Assembly: GCA_012523545.1 (NCBI GenBank) | Contig: JAAYIH010000027.1 | Location: 1-64,000, forward strand | Length of the DNA stretch: 64,000 nucleotides | Origin: Bacillota bacterium | GTDB taxonomy: Bacteria; Bacillota; Proteinivoracia; UBA4975 | Direction: 5' to 3' | Part shown: positions 9,138-17,443 of the stretch, piece after piece | Numbering within the stretch: position 1 is the first letter of the stretch | Layout: each line of letters opens with the position of its first letter | Translations under genes and position numbers: made by a program | Notes under the pieces: model-generated | Database searches by the model: none | Told to the model about the DNA's origin: nothing | Seen by the model: only the letters and a program-made list of their open reading frames with translations

Positions 9138-9163
9138 CCTGTGGACATATGTCCGCGGGTCAT
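9134..9163. repeat. 30-bp near-perfect palindrome spanning both stop codons of convergent genes
   Basis: ATGACC-TGT-GGACATATGTCC-GCG-GGTCAT. The outer and inner arms are exact inverted repeats and the two three-base joints can pair through G-U wobbles in RNA. The stop of the J-domain gene lies in the left outer arm and the stop of the opposing DUF1622 gene in the right outer arm. It may serve as a two-way 3'-end hairpin, although no T tract follows. Confidence 0.6.
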
Positions 9164-9474
9164 TCCCTTGTGTGCCGGATTTCCCAGTGAATGAGCAGGC
9201 TCATGGCGCCGCGCAACAAGACAATGGCGCCCAAAACCATGACTTCATTTAAGGTGCGAATGGCGGCGGTGCGCAAGATTTCCCCGCCCAGTTTAAACTC
9301 CAAACCCAGGGCCAAACCCTGGGCCAGGCTTACCCTCAGCTTTTCCGTTGCCCCGGACAGGCGCCGCCAAAAGTTGATGAATACTACACCGGCGGTGGTG
9401 AATATGACCAGGGCGCCCAGCAAATCCAGAGCCGTAGCCATCCACAGGACAAAGTCGCGGCTGAAGGAGGGCAC
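9160..9474 (-). CDS. DUF1622 family membrane protein
   Basis: Small integral membrane protein with about three hydrophobic helices (for example ALDLLGALVIFTTAGVVF and MVLGAIVLLRGAMSLL). The pattern, including LGLEFKLGGEILRT, fits the DUF1622 family; its function is unknown. The ORF track extends to 9678, but that part overlaps the upstream BON gene. A GTG at 9474 with GGAG about nine bases upstream, right after the BON stop codon, gives 104 aa, the normal family size, and suggests translational coupling. Confidence 0.7.
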   Translation of the reverse strand: MPSFSRDFVLWMATALDLLGALVIFTTAGVVFINFWRRLSGATEKLRVSLAQGLALGLEFKLGGEILRTAAIRTLNEVMVLGAIVLLRGAMSLLIHWEIRHTRE

Positions 9475-9476
9475 CG

Positions 9477-10139
9477 CTATTCGCTCCAGCGGTAATAATC
9501 CGCTTGTCTGTCCGGGCGATGGGGAATGACGTCGCCGGGCTCCATGTTGCCCGGAACATACCGCAACTGGCTTATTACCCGGGTAACGCCCCGGACTTTG
9601 CGTGCGGCGGCAACGGCTGCCGCTTCCTGTTGCCGGTCGTATATTTCGCCGTTTAGAAACACGGCGCCGGCAACGCACTCCACGCCGATGCTCAAGCCGC
9701 GGAGATCGGGGTCGGCAGCCAGTTCCTCCCGGGTTTCCCAGGCAATTTGCTGGTCATTCACCTGCCCGTCGGTGCAAATGCTGGTGGCATCTACAAATTT
9801 GTGCACGCCGTGCCCGGCCAGAAGACGCTTGAGATATTCCTTTTCGGCCAGGGTATCGACGATGCCGGTAATCTGAAGGGCATTATTGACAAAACTGGCC
9901 TTGAGGCCGTAGCCGGACAGGTTTTTATCGGTGTCCAGACACCGCTGCAGTTCCCACAGGCGCCGGGGCACCTCTCCCCTGAGGGCGGTGTCGTGAACGG
10001 ACCCCGGATGCTCCTTGGTTCCGTCTTTAACGGCCATGGGCCATTTTACTCCCTTTTCATTGCCATGGGGGTGATTTTTCAACTGGGCCAATTGGGAACG
10101 GACCTCGCGCGGTGTGGGACGGCCTTTGGGTTTCGGCAC
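9477..10139 (-). CDS. BON-domain protein
   Basis: Cytoplasmic-looking protein with no signal peptide and two BON-like modules: about residues 55-115 (LSGYGLKASFVNNALQITGIVDT) and about 140-200 (LRGLSIGVECVAGAVFLNGEIYD...VRGVTRVIS). BON domains bind phospholipid or other ligands in osmotic and envelope-stress proteins; the ligand here is unknown. The start is chosen as GTG at 10139, because AAAGGAGG lies eight bases upstream; the longer ATG at 10175 has no such site. It is divergent from dinG and probably co-transcribed with the DUF1622 gene. Confidence 0.65.
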   Translation of the reverse strand: MPKPKGRPTPREVRSQLAQLKNHPHGNEKGVKWPMAVKDGTKEHPGSVHDTALRGEVPRRLWELQRCLDTDKNLSGYGLKASFVNNALQITGIVDTLAEKEYLKRLLAGHGVHKFVDATSICTDGQVNDQQIAWETREELAADPDLRGLSIGVECVAGAVFLNGEIYDRQQEAAAVAAARKVRGVTRVISQLRYVPGNMEPGDVIPHRPDRQADYYRWSE

Positions 10140-10207
10140 CGGCACCACCTCCTTTTCATAGTATGCCCGCGGCAATAATGCTATAATAACCAGCAGAGGT
10201 GGGGACT

Positions 10208-12691
10208 GTGCATGAGTGGTTTTCCCGGGAAATAGTGGACGAATTGCGCCGGGAGATTGCCGCGGCGGATAACAACGAAGTGTATTTTTGTGCCCGTCTG
10301 CAACAAGGCCGCCTGACAGGCCTGCATGTTCTTGCCCGGGGGAACAAAGAGTGCGTTCCGGCGCCTTTGCCCCCGGAAGGGGGCGGCGGCGTGGTGGTAA
10401 TTCACAATCACCCGTCGGGAGATTTGACTCCGTCGGGTGCTGACATTGCCGTTGCCGCGCGCCTGGCCCGGGAAGGATATGGTTTTGTCATTATCAACAA
10501 TGAGGCGACCAGGTATTACGTAGTGGTGGAACCCTGTGCTGTTTCCCCGCCGGTGCCGGTAGAACAGCACCAGATTGAAGAGATCCTGGCGCCCGGCGGA
10601 CTGGTCAACAGAGTAATGCCTGGCTTTGAAAACCGGCCCCAGCAGGTGGCAATGGCCGCCAGTGTGGGGCGCGCCCTCAACGATGGCCGCCACGCCCTGG
10701 CTGAGGCCGGGACGGGGACGGGCAAAAGCCTGGCTTATTTGGTGCCCCTCATCCTGTGGGCGCGGGCCAACAAAAAGCGGGGGGTTGTTTCCACCAACAC
10801 CATCAACCTTCAGGAACAATTGCTCTATAAGGACATTCCCCTGTTGCAAAAAGCAATTCCCGGGGGTTTTAAGGCTGTACTGGTCAAGGGCAGGTCCAAT
10901 TATCTCTGCCGCAGGAAGTTCAGGGACCTGATTCGCCATGGTGCAGACCTGGTGGACGAAAAGGACATCCCGGTGCTGCAGGATCTGGTGCAGTGGGAAC
11001 AGCAGACCGGGGACGGTTCCCGGTCAGATCTGCCTTTCGTGCCCAGGGGCGAACTGTGGGAATTGGTCTGTTCCGATGCCGACGCCTGCCTGCGGTTAAA
11101 TTGTCCCCATTTTCGGGACTGCTTTTTTCACAATGCCCGCCGGGAGGCCATCGATGCGCACATCTTAATCGCCAACCACAGCCTGCTCTTCGCCGATATC
11201 GCCTTGCGGAGCAAAGGGGCGGATACAGGCGTGTTGCCGGAGTACCATGCCATTGTCCTTGATGAAGCCCACAACATCGAACGCGTTGCTACTGATTACC
11301 TGGGAGCCAGAGTCACCAGGCTGGGGCTGATAAGGCTGTTGGGACGCCTGCGCTCGGCGCGGTACAATAAGGTCAAAGGGTTGTTGCCCTGGCTGGAACG
11401 GACCCTGGCCGCCAGCCTGAGCGGGGGCGACCAACAGGTGCAAGGGGTGCTGAAGGCAATTCAGCACAACCTGGTGCCCGAGCTGTTGCGGCTGGAAGAG
11501 GAAGTGAACGGCTTTTTCGCAGCCGCCGAAAACTTTCTGGCGCAAATGGGCGCTCAGGAAATAAAAGCGCGCCTGACTGCAGACCTTGTCTCTGCTCCGG
11601 GCTGGGCAACGGTGGCGCAAAAGGGCAAGGCGCTTTTAAGCCATTTGGAGGAAGCGGTCCGGCACTTGGGTGCTCTGTATCGAAGCCTGGAAGGGCTCGG
11701 ACCGCAAATATTTGAAGCGGTGCTGTCCCAGACTCTGGAGTTGGCGGCCATCGGCAAAAAATTGGCCGACCAACACACGGCTCTTAAAGAAATTCTCTTC
11801 GGCACCGATGCCGCCCTGGTTCGTTGGGCGGAACTGGATTCAAGCCGGACAGGGACGCAAGCGCAATTTAATTTTGCTCCTCTGGCGGTCGGCGCGGTGC
11901 TCAAGGAGAATGTGTGGCGGAAGTACAGTTCCGTCGTCCTTACTTCGGCAACCTTGACGGTGGCAGAAAGTTTTAAATATATGCGGGACAGGCTGGGTCT
12001 GGACGCCGACCTCAGCGTCCAGGAACTGCGCTACGGCTCTCCCTTTGACTACCAAAAGAACGCGGTGCTGGGCGTTGCCACCGACCTGCCCGACCCCGAG
12101 GAAAGGGCATTCCCGCAAGCACTGGCGCCGGCCATTCTGGCTTCCCTGACGGCATCCCGGGGCAGGGCACTGGTCCTGTTTACCTCCTTTTCCCTGCTCC
12201 GTGCCGTGGCCGACGCAATCAGAAACCAACTGGCAGCAGAGGCCATAACTTTGCTGTGCCAGGGAGAAATGCCCCGGCATTTGCTGCTGGACAAGTTCAA
12301 AGCCGATACGCGTTCGGTGTTGCTGGCCACGGCGTCCTTTTGGGAAGGCGTGGACGTGGCCGGAGAAAGCCTCAGCAGTTTAATCTTAACCAGGTTGCCC
12401 TTTACGGTTCCCGACGACCCGGTGGTTCAAGCCCGGATGGAGGACCTGCGCAGTCAAGGCAAAAACCCCTTTTACCACTACCAGCTTCCCCAGGCTGTAC
12501 TGCGCTTTAAACAAGGATTTGGCCGTCTGATCCGGAGCAAACAGGACAAAGGCGCAGTTCTGGTGCTGGACAAGCGCATTGTCACCAGGTCTTACGGGCG
12601 CTGGTTCTTGAAAGCGCTGCCCCCTTGTCCTGCCAGGTGCGGGCCGCTGGCGGAAATACTGGCATGGCAGGCCGAGTTTCTCAACCAATAA
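10208..12691 (+). CDS. dinG: DinG/XPD-family helicase with an N-terminal RadC-like JAMM domain
   Basis: An 827-residue fusion. Residues 1-110 form a JAB/MPN domain with a complete JAMM motif: HNH at 66-68, Ser76, Asp79 and a possible Glu24. From about residue 130 onward is a superfamily 2 iron-sulfur helicase: Walker A AGTGTGKS, motif Ia, four Cys around CSDADAC...LNC...DC for the 4Fe-4S cluster, the DEAH box, and C-terminal motifs up to QGFGRLIRS. DinG helicases unwind DNA and R-loops; RadC-like JAMM domains occur in repair and mobile-element contexts. GTG 10208 lies eight bases after AGAGG. A TATAAT lies at 10182 without a good -35 box; no LexA box seen. Confidence 0.9.
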   Translation: MHEWFSREIVDELRREIAAADNNEVYFCARLQQGRLTGLHVLARGNKECVPAPLPPEGGGGVVVIHNHPSGDLTPSGADIAVAARLAREGYGFVIINNEATRYYVVVEPCAVSPPVPVEQHQIEEILAPGGLVNRVMPGFENRPQQVAMAASVGRALNDGRHALAEAGTGTGKSLAYLVPLILWARANKKRGVVSTNTINLQEQLLYKDIPLLQKAIPGGFKAVLVKGRSNYLCRRKFRDLIRHGADLVDEKDIPVLQDLVQWEQQTGDGSRSDLPFVPRGELWELVCSDADACLRLNCPHFRDCFFHNARREAIDAHILIANHSLLFADIALRSKGADTGVLPEYHAIVLDEAHNIERVATDYLGARVTRLGLIRLLGRLRSARYNKVKGLLPWLERTLAASLSGGDQQVQGVLKAIQHNLVPELLRLEEEVNGFFAAAENFLAQMGAQEIKARLTADLVSAPGWATVAQKGKALLSHLEEAVRHLGALYRSLEGLGPQIFEAVLSQTLELAAIGKKLADQHTALKEILFGTDAALVRWAELDSSRTGTQAQFNFAPLAVGAVLKENVWRKYSSVVLTSATLTVAESFKYMRDRLGLDADLSVQELRYGSPFDYQKNAVLGVATDLPDPEERAFPQALAPAILASLTASRGRALVLFTSFSLLRAVADAIRNQLAAEAITLLCQGEMPRHLLLDKFKADTRSVLLATASFWEGVDVAGESLSSLILTRLPFTVPDDPVVQARMEDLRSQGKNPFYHYQLPQAVLRFKQGFGRLIRSKQDKGAVLVLDKRIVTRSYGRWFLKALPPCPARCGPLAEILAWQAEFLNQ

Positions 12692-12711
12692 AGGCCGGCA
12701 GGGCAGGCATA

Positions 12712-12834
12712 TCAAGAGCAGCCGTCGATGAGCGGGCAATTGCCTGAGCAGTCCCGGCACTTCTCCGGCAGGGCGTGGGTGCCGGCAGGTTGCCGGCTTT
12801 GAAACAGTAGGCGCATCAGTCTGTTTCGTAGCAC
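12712..12834 (-). CDS. Possible 40-residue Cys-rich microprotein
   Basis: A short ORF missed by the ORF track, downstream of the PBP gene on the same strand. GTG 12834 is preceded by AAAGGAG at ten bases. The product is basic at its N terminus (MLRNRLMRLL) and ends with four Cys spaced C-x2-C-x3-C-x5-C (CRDCSGNC...C), a spacing that could hold a metal or Fe-S cluster. The gene lies between the PBP stop and the convergent end of dinG. I recognise no family; coding status is uncertain. Confidence 0.4.
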   Translation of the reverse strand: MLRNRLMRLLFQSRQPAGTHALPEKCRDCSGNCPLIDGCS

Positions 12835-12871
12835 TGTATCATTGCTCCTTTCGCAATGGCCTGTGCATTAA

Positions 12872-15064
12872 TCAATCGTCGTTATTTTCATCCTGCTCCC
12901 GGTCATCGTTTTGGCTTTCCTCTTGCCTGTTCTCCTCTTCCCCGTCGCCGCTGCCGGGCGTCGGGCCGTGGAGCCAGCACTGCAGGTTGTGCATCCACGG
13001 CTGGCGCCGGACCTGTACTCGCAGGTGAGCGGGGCAATTGGGATTGGCTGGCAATCCCGTGGCCGAACAAATTTCCACCATGTCGGCGTGCACGGTGCAA
13101 TAGGACTGGGGTGCCGAGCCGGGGATGTATATTTCGGCGTAGGGGTGCGGGCACAAGTGCGTGGCCAGCAGTCCGCTGTCGGAGCAAACCGTTGCCTTTT
13201 CCAGCCCCGCCGGCTCGGCAAAGGGCGGGGGTTTTTTGTTGCCGTAGTAGCGTTGAATAAAATCCCGCCAGGCCGGGGCGGCAGTCTCAACGGCGTTGCC
13301 TATGTCGCTGCCCTCTTGTTTCCAATTGTCAAAGCCGAAGAATACCGTGGCCAGGATTTCCGAAGTGTAGCCGACAAAAACGGTGTGGTACTCCTCGCTG
13401 GCAGTGCCGGTTTTTCCGGCGACGGCAAAGGGCACGGTGCGGATGCCCTGGACGCCCCTGAGCATGTCGGTAACAATATAGGCCAGGCGTTCGTCAAGGA
13501 CTGGCCGGCGCTGGGGCCGTGCCTGGTACAGCCGGTTCCCGTCCCGATCAAGGATTTCTGCGACGGTGTAAGGCGTCACCGAATAACCGCCGTTGGCAAA
13601 AGGGGCATAGGTCAGGGTCAGGTTCATGGGGGAGGCTTCGGGTCCCAGGGGCAGTTGCAAATGAGGGGCGCCGATGTTTTTCTCGGCCAGCCGGGGATTG
13701 AGGCGGGCGATCATGGCCAGGTATTTGTCCAGGCCAACTGCCTGGCCGGTCTTTACCGCCACCACATTGCAGGAGACTTCCAGAGCTTCGCGGATGCGTA
13801 ACGGGCGGTTGTGCCAGCTGCGGTCAAAATCGTGGGGTTTATACGGATTGGGCTTGCCTCCGGGGTTTGGGAATTCAGTCTCTTCGCATACAAAGGTACT
13901 GGAAGCGGTAAAGCCGTTTTCCAGGGCGGTGGCGTAAAGGGCGCCCTTGAAAGAGGAGCCCAGATTGTAGACGGCGTCGCCCCTGAGATAGGTGCCCGTC
14001 AGTTCGATGCTTTCGGCAATGGCGCGGATGCCGCCGCTGGCGGGATCGATGGCGATTATCACCCCCTGCACATGGGGGTTCTTTTCCCGAAGGGCGGCGC
14101 CCCGGTCCTGCAGGACCTGTTCGGCTGCAGCCTGGGCGGCCAGGGACAAGGTGGTTTTGATGGTCAGCCCCTGGTTATAAATCATGTTGCTTATTTCCTG
14201 CTCGCTGAAGTGCGGGAAAAGATCGCGCAGAATTTTCCGCACCTCGCTTTCTACCCGAATCCGGAAGTGGCTGGCCCGAACCGGCCTTTCCTGGTGTTCG
14301 ACGGCGCGCAACACCCGGTTCTGGGCTTCCTGGCGCTGCTGGGCGGTAATATAGCCCAATTCTTCCATGCGCGCCAGCACTACATCCCGGCGCTGGTGGG
14401 CGAGCTCGGGGTTGCTCCGCAGGGAATAGATGCCCGGACCCTTGGGGATGCCGGCCAGCAGGGCGGCTTCGGATAAGTCCAGCTCGCGGGCCGACTTGCC
14501 GAAATAATACTGGGAGGCGGCTTCGACTCCAAAACGGCCGTGCCCAAAATAAATGCGGTTGAGATAGCGCTCCAGAATTTCGTCCTTGGTAAAATTTCTT
14601 TCCAGCTTGATGGCGTAGATGGCTTCCTGGATCTTTTTATCCAGGGTGCGCGCCGGTCCCGTTACTCCCAAAAAATACTCGTTTTCGGCCAGCTGTTGGG
14701 TAATGGTGCTTCCGCCTTCCACAATTCTGCCTTTGACCAGGTTACGCCACAGGGCCCGGAGGATGCCCCGGGGGTCGATGCCAAAATGTTCATAGAACCG
14801 GGAGTCTTCAATGGCAATGATGGCCTGGATCAAGTACGGAGAGATATCGTCAAGGCTGACCACCGTGCGAATTTCGGAGGAAAACCTGCCTATCTGCTCG
14901 CCGTCCATGTCGTAAAGTATTGAGGGCTCTTCCAGTTGGCGCGTCAAATCCAGGCTGTGATAGGTTATGAAGAAGTATGCCCCGCCGGCAAAGGCCAGAA
15001 ACAGGGGCAGAACGACAAAGATTAGGAACAGGATTCTCCGCTTGCGCCGGCGCAGGTTCACCAC
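12872..15064 (-). CDS. Class A penicillin-binding protein (PBP1A-type, GT51 + transpeptidase)
   Basis: Bifunctional peptidoglycan synthase. Cytoplasmic basic N terminus, one TM helix (about residues 10-33), GT51 glycosyltransferase (EDSRFYEHFGID with the catalytic Glu, then GGSTITQQ), and a transpeptidase with SSFK (SxxK), SCN (SxN) and KTGTAS. The last 100 residues carry Cys pairs and an acidic low-complexity tail (EEENRQEE). The ORF begins at GTG 15064, which nearly touches its GGAGG; a CTG at 15055 would be better spaced, so the start is unsure. It is divergent from the polyamine operon, as pbpG is near speE in Bacillus. Confidence 0.93.
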   Translation of the reverse strand: MVNLRRRKRRILFLIFVVLPLFLAFAGGAYFFITYHSLDLTRQLEEPSILYDMDGEQIGRFSSEIRTVVSLDDISPYLIQAIIAIEDSRFYEHFGIDPRGILRALWRNLVKGRIVEGGSTITQQLAENEYFLGVTGPARTLDKKIQEAIYAIKLERNFTKDEILERYLNRIYFGHGRFGVEAASQYYFGKSARELDLSEAALLAGIPKGPGIYSLRSNPELAHQRRDVVLARMEELGYITAQQRQEAQNRVLRAVEHQERPVRASHFRIRVESEVRKILRDLFPHFSEQEISNMIYNQGLTIKTTLSLAAQAAAEQVLQDRGAALREKNPHVQGVIIAIDPASGGIRAIAESIELTGTYLRGDAVYNLGSSFKGALYATALENGFTASSTFVCEETEFPNPGGKPNPYKPHDFDRSWHNRPLRIREALEVSCNVVAVKTGQAVGLDKYLAMIARLNPRLAEKNIGAPHLQLPLGPEASPMNLTLTYAPFANGGYSVTPYTVAEILDRDGNRLYQARPQRRPVLDERLAYIVTDMLRGVQGIRTVPFAVAGKTGTASEEYHTVFVGYTSEILATVFFGFDNWKQEGSDIGNAVETAAPAWRDFIQRYYGNKKPPPFAEPAGLEKATVCSDSGLLATHLCPHPYAEIYIPGSAPQSYCTVHADMVEICSATGLPANPNCPAHLRVQVRRQPWMHNLQCWLHGPTPGSGDGEEENRQEESQNDDREQDENNDD

Positions 15065-15137
15065 CTCCAGCTGAATCTGTCATTAGTATCCCGAATTCAG
15101 GAAAAGATTATTGTAGAGAACCGGAAAAAGAATTTGT

Positions 15138-15165
15138 TTTACACGCAGCGGCAATTTGGTATAAT
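15138..15165 (+). promoter_or_regulatory. Predicted sigma-A promoter of pdaD-speE-speB
   Basis: TTTACA (15138-15143) and a perfect TATAAT (15160-15165) lie 16 bases apart. The start of transcription would be about 30 bases before the pdaD ATG. Confidence 0.7.
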
Positions 15166-15199
15166 TATGCTCAGCTTCAGTAAGAGGAGGAAAAACATC

Positions 15200-15658
15200 A
15201 TGTTGCCAACACCGAAGAGGTTTAAAATTGTGGCCGGCAGCGCTGAAGGTGATACACTGCTAAATTCCTTTGACAATGCATTGCTGGAGGCAGGCATTGG
15301 CAATGTAAACCTGGTCCGGATCAGCAGCATTCTGCCCCCCCAGGCGGAATACGCCCCCGACATGGTCATCCCGCCGGGCTCACTGGTGCCCACCGCTTAC
15401 GGCTACGTTATTAGCGAAAAGCCCGGGGAGAAAATCGCGGCCTGTGTGGGCATTGGTTTTAGCAGCGATACCTTCGGCGTGATTATGGAATACGCGGGAA
15501 AAGGCAGCAAGGAGGATGCTGAGGCAAAAATTAAAGCGATGCTGGAATCCGCCTTCGCTGCCCGCAACATGCCCCTGGTGGATGTCAAGCTGGCTTCCAC
15601 CGAGCATGTCGTCCAAAAAACCGGTTGTGCCTTTGCCGCTGTGGCACTTTGGTACTAG
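15200..15658 (+). CDS. pdaD: Pyruvoyl-dependent arginine decarboxylase
   Basis: Converts arginine to agmatine with a self-made pyruvoyl cofactor rather than PLP. The 152-residue protein has the autocleavage site RISSILPP, with processing expected between Ser42 and Ser43 to give a short beta and a longer alpha chain. GSLVPTAYG, GIGFSSD and the TGCAFAAVALWY end are also typical. The ATG at 15200 follows GAGGAGG. It is first in an operon with speE and speB, which together give arginine -> agmatine -> putrescine -> spermidine. The enzyme type is best known from archaea but is scattered in anaerobic bacteria. Confidence 0.92.
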   Translation: MLPTPKRFKIVAGSAEGDTLLNSFDNALLEAGIGNVNLVRISSILPPQAEYAPDMVIPPGSLVPTAYGYVISEKPGEKIAACVGIGFSSDTFGVIMEYAGKGSKEDAEAKIKAMLESAFAARNMPLVDVKLASTEHVVQKTGCAFAAVALWY

Positions 15659-15669
15659 GAGAGATAGCA

Positions 15670-16506
15670 TTGGAGCTTTGGTACACTGAAAACCAGACAC
15701 CCGCCATTCGCTTTTCCTGCAAGGTCAACAAAACCCTGCACACCGCCAAAACGCCGTACCAGGAAATAGCGGTCCTGGACACCGAACCCTTTGGCCGGAT
15801 GCTGGTGCTGGACGGAATGGTGCAAACCTGTACAGAAGACGAGTTTGTCTATCACGAGATGATCGTCCACGTGCCCCTTTTTACCCACCCCCGGCCCAGT
15901 GATGTGTTGGTTGTGGGCGGCGGAGACGGCGGGGCCATTCGGGAGATTCTCAAACACGAGCCGGTGGAAAAAGCGGTATTGGTGGAAATTGACCGGGAAG
16001 TTGTGGAGTGCGCCAAACAGTACCTGCCGGAAATAGCTTCCGGCCTCAATGACCCCCGGGTTGAAGTAATAATTGAAGACGGTATAGTCTATTTGCAGAA
16101 TAATCCGGGCCAGTTCGATGTAATCCTGGTGGACTCGACGGAGCCGGTGGGTCCGGCGGTGGGGTTGTTCACTGAAGATTTCTACCGGTTGGTGTACGCT
16201 GCCCTCCGCCCCGGCGGAATTCTGGTGGCGCAAACTGAGTCTCCCTTCTATAACGCCGACATTCTGGTCAAGGCTTATACGGGGATGAAGGCGGTATTCC
16301 CCCGGGTGGCTACATACCTGGCCAACATTCCCACTTATCCCAGCGGCCTGTGGAGCTTTACCCTGGCGGCCAAGCAGGACGCTCCTCTTCCCCCGTCCAG
16401 GCAACCGGCGCCGGATTTTGCCAGCAGGTATTATACCCCGGAACTGCACAGCAGCTGCTTCGTTTTGCCCAGGTTTGTCAAGGACATGCTGGAGAAAGCG
16501 CGATGA
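15670..16506 (+). CDS. speE: Spermidine synthase (polyamine aminopropyltransferase)
   Basis: Transfers the aminopropyl group of decarboxylated SAM to putrescine. Visible motifs: VVGGGDGGAIREIL (cofactor-binding loop), VEIDREVVE, and DVILVDSTEPVGPA with the catalytic Asp. The chosen start is TTG 15670 (LELWYTENQ), eight bases after AGGAGA, giving 278 aa; the longer ORF from 15625 overlaps pdaD. Its stop overlaps the speB start as ATGA. No SAM decarboxylase (speD) is seen in this window, so decarboxylated SAM must be made from elsewhere. Confidence 0.93.
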   Translation: MELWYTENQTPAIRFSCKVNKTLHTAKTPYQEIAVLDTEPFGRMLVLDGMVQTCTEDEFVYHEMIVHVPLFTHPRPSDVLVVGGGDGGAIREILKHEPVEKAVLVEIDREVVECAKQYLPEIASGLNDPRVEVIIEDGIVYLQNNPGQFDVILVDSTEPVGPAVGLFTEDFYRLVYAALRPGGILVAQTESPFYNADILVKAYTGMKAVFPRVATYLANIPTYPSGLWSFTLAAKQDAPLPPSRQPAPDFASRYYTPELHSSCFVLPRFVKDMLEKAR

Positions 16507-17369
16507 AGTGGGGTAAGGACAGCATCCGGGGTTTGAGCTTTCTGGGCGCCTGTGCTGACGCAGGGGCGCCCAACGTGTTGCTGGGCGCCCCCATGGATTA
16601 TTCTGCCAGCTTTCGTCCGGGCTCCCGCTTTGGGCCGGAAGCCATACGCCACGCATCCTGCAATTTGGAAGAGTACAGTTTGCAATTGGAGAAAAGCCTT
16701 GAAGAAGTGCGCTTTTTCGACGCCGGCGACCTGCTGTTGCCCTTCGGCAACGTCACCGGTTCGCTGGCGTTGATTGAAAAAGCCGTGGAGCAAATATTGG
16801 CCGGGGATCAGCGGCCATTCGTGCTGGGCGGCGATCACCTGGTTTCTCTGCCCTGCCTGCGCGCCTGTGCCCGGCGTTTTCCGGGACTCAAGCTGGTGCA
16901 TATCGATGCCCACGCCGACCTCAGGGACCAGTACATGGGGGAGCACCTGTCCCACGCCACTGTGGTGCGACAGGCTCTGGACACCCTCAACCTGGGCGGG
17001 GTGTGGCAATTTGCCGTGCGTTCGGCCACCCGGGAAGAACACGATTATGCCCGGAAACACACCAAATTTTATCCCTTTGAGCTGGTCCGGCCTCTGCGCC
17101 AGGCCGCAGCAGATTTGACCGGCCCCGTCTATGTCACTGTGGACATCGACGCAGTGGACCCGGCCTTTGCGCCGGGAACGGGCACTCCCGAAAGCGGCGG
17201 CATTACTCCCGCTGAACTCCTGGAAGGCCTGGCCATCCTGGGGGAATGCCAGATCGTCGGCTTCGATCTGGTGGAAGTGGCCCCGGCCTACGACGGCGCG
17301 GGGATTACTGCTGCCCTGGCGGCAAAAATAGTGCGCGAAGCCCTGATAATCTTTGGCAAGCAACCGTGA
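16503..17369 (+). CDS. speB: Agmatinase
   Basis: Mn-dependent ureohydrolase that converts agmatine to putrescine and urea. The metal-binding motifs of the arginase family are all present: GGDH, DAHAD and DIDAVDPAFAPGTGTPE. The ATG at 16503 overlaps the speE stop (ATGA), giving 288 aa; the ORF-track start at 16350 lies inside speE. With pdaD supplying agmatine upstream, agmatinase is strongly preferred over arginase or formiminoglutamase. Confidence 0.92.
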   Translation: MKWGKDSIRGLSFLGACADAGAPNVLLGAPMDYSASFRPGSRFGPEAIRHASCNLEEYSLQLEKSLEEVRFFDAGDLLLPFGNVTGSLALIEKAVEQILAGDQRPFVLGGDHLVSLPCLRACARRFPGLKLVHIDAHADLRDQYMGEHLSHATVVRQALDTLNLGGVWQFAVRSATREEHDYARKHTKFYPFELVRPLRQAAADLTGPVYVTVDIDAVDPAFAPGTGTPESGGITPAELLEGLAILGECQIVGFDLVEVAPAYDGAGITAALAAKIVREALIIFGKQP

Positions 17370-17380
17370 GGTTGCCTTAT
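17360..17380 (+). terminator. Weak terminator-like hairpin at the end of speB
   Basis: GCAACC/GGTTGC with a GTGA loop that contains the speB stop codon, followed by CTTATTT. The stem is only six base pairs and the T tract is broken, so termination would be partial. Confidence 0.35.
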
Positions 17381-17383
17381 TTC

Positions 17384-17415
17384 TGGGCATGCTGCCCAAA
17401 AATGGGCACAACCCA
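17384..17415. repeat. Inverted TGGGCA repeats upstream of the sigma-54 activator gene
   Basis: TGGGCA-TGC-TGCCCA is a perfect inverted repeat at 17384-17398. Another TGGGCA begins at 17403 and pairs loosely with CCCA. These half-sites lie 30-60 bases before the activator's start and could be an operator or an enhancer-type site. The function is not shown. Confidence 0.4.
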
Positions 17416-17443
17416 GCAAAAAAATTGGCATGGAGGTGGGGCC

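Noticed and set aside
12781-12830. GCCGGC repeats as a terminator for the PBP or dinG gene
   Set aside because: GCCGGC-AGGTT-GCCGGC can pair but has no proper T tract on either strand and lies within the possible microprotein ORF.
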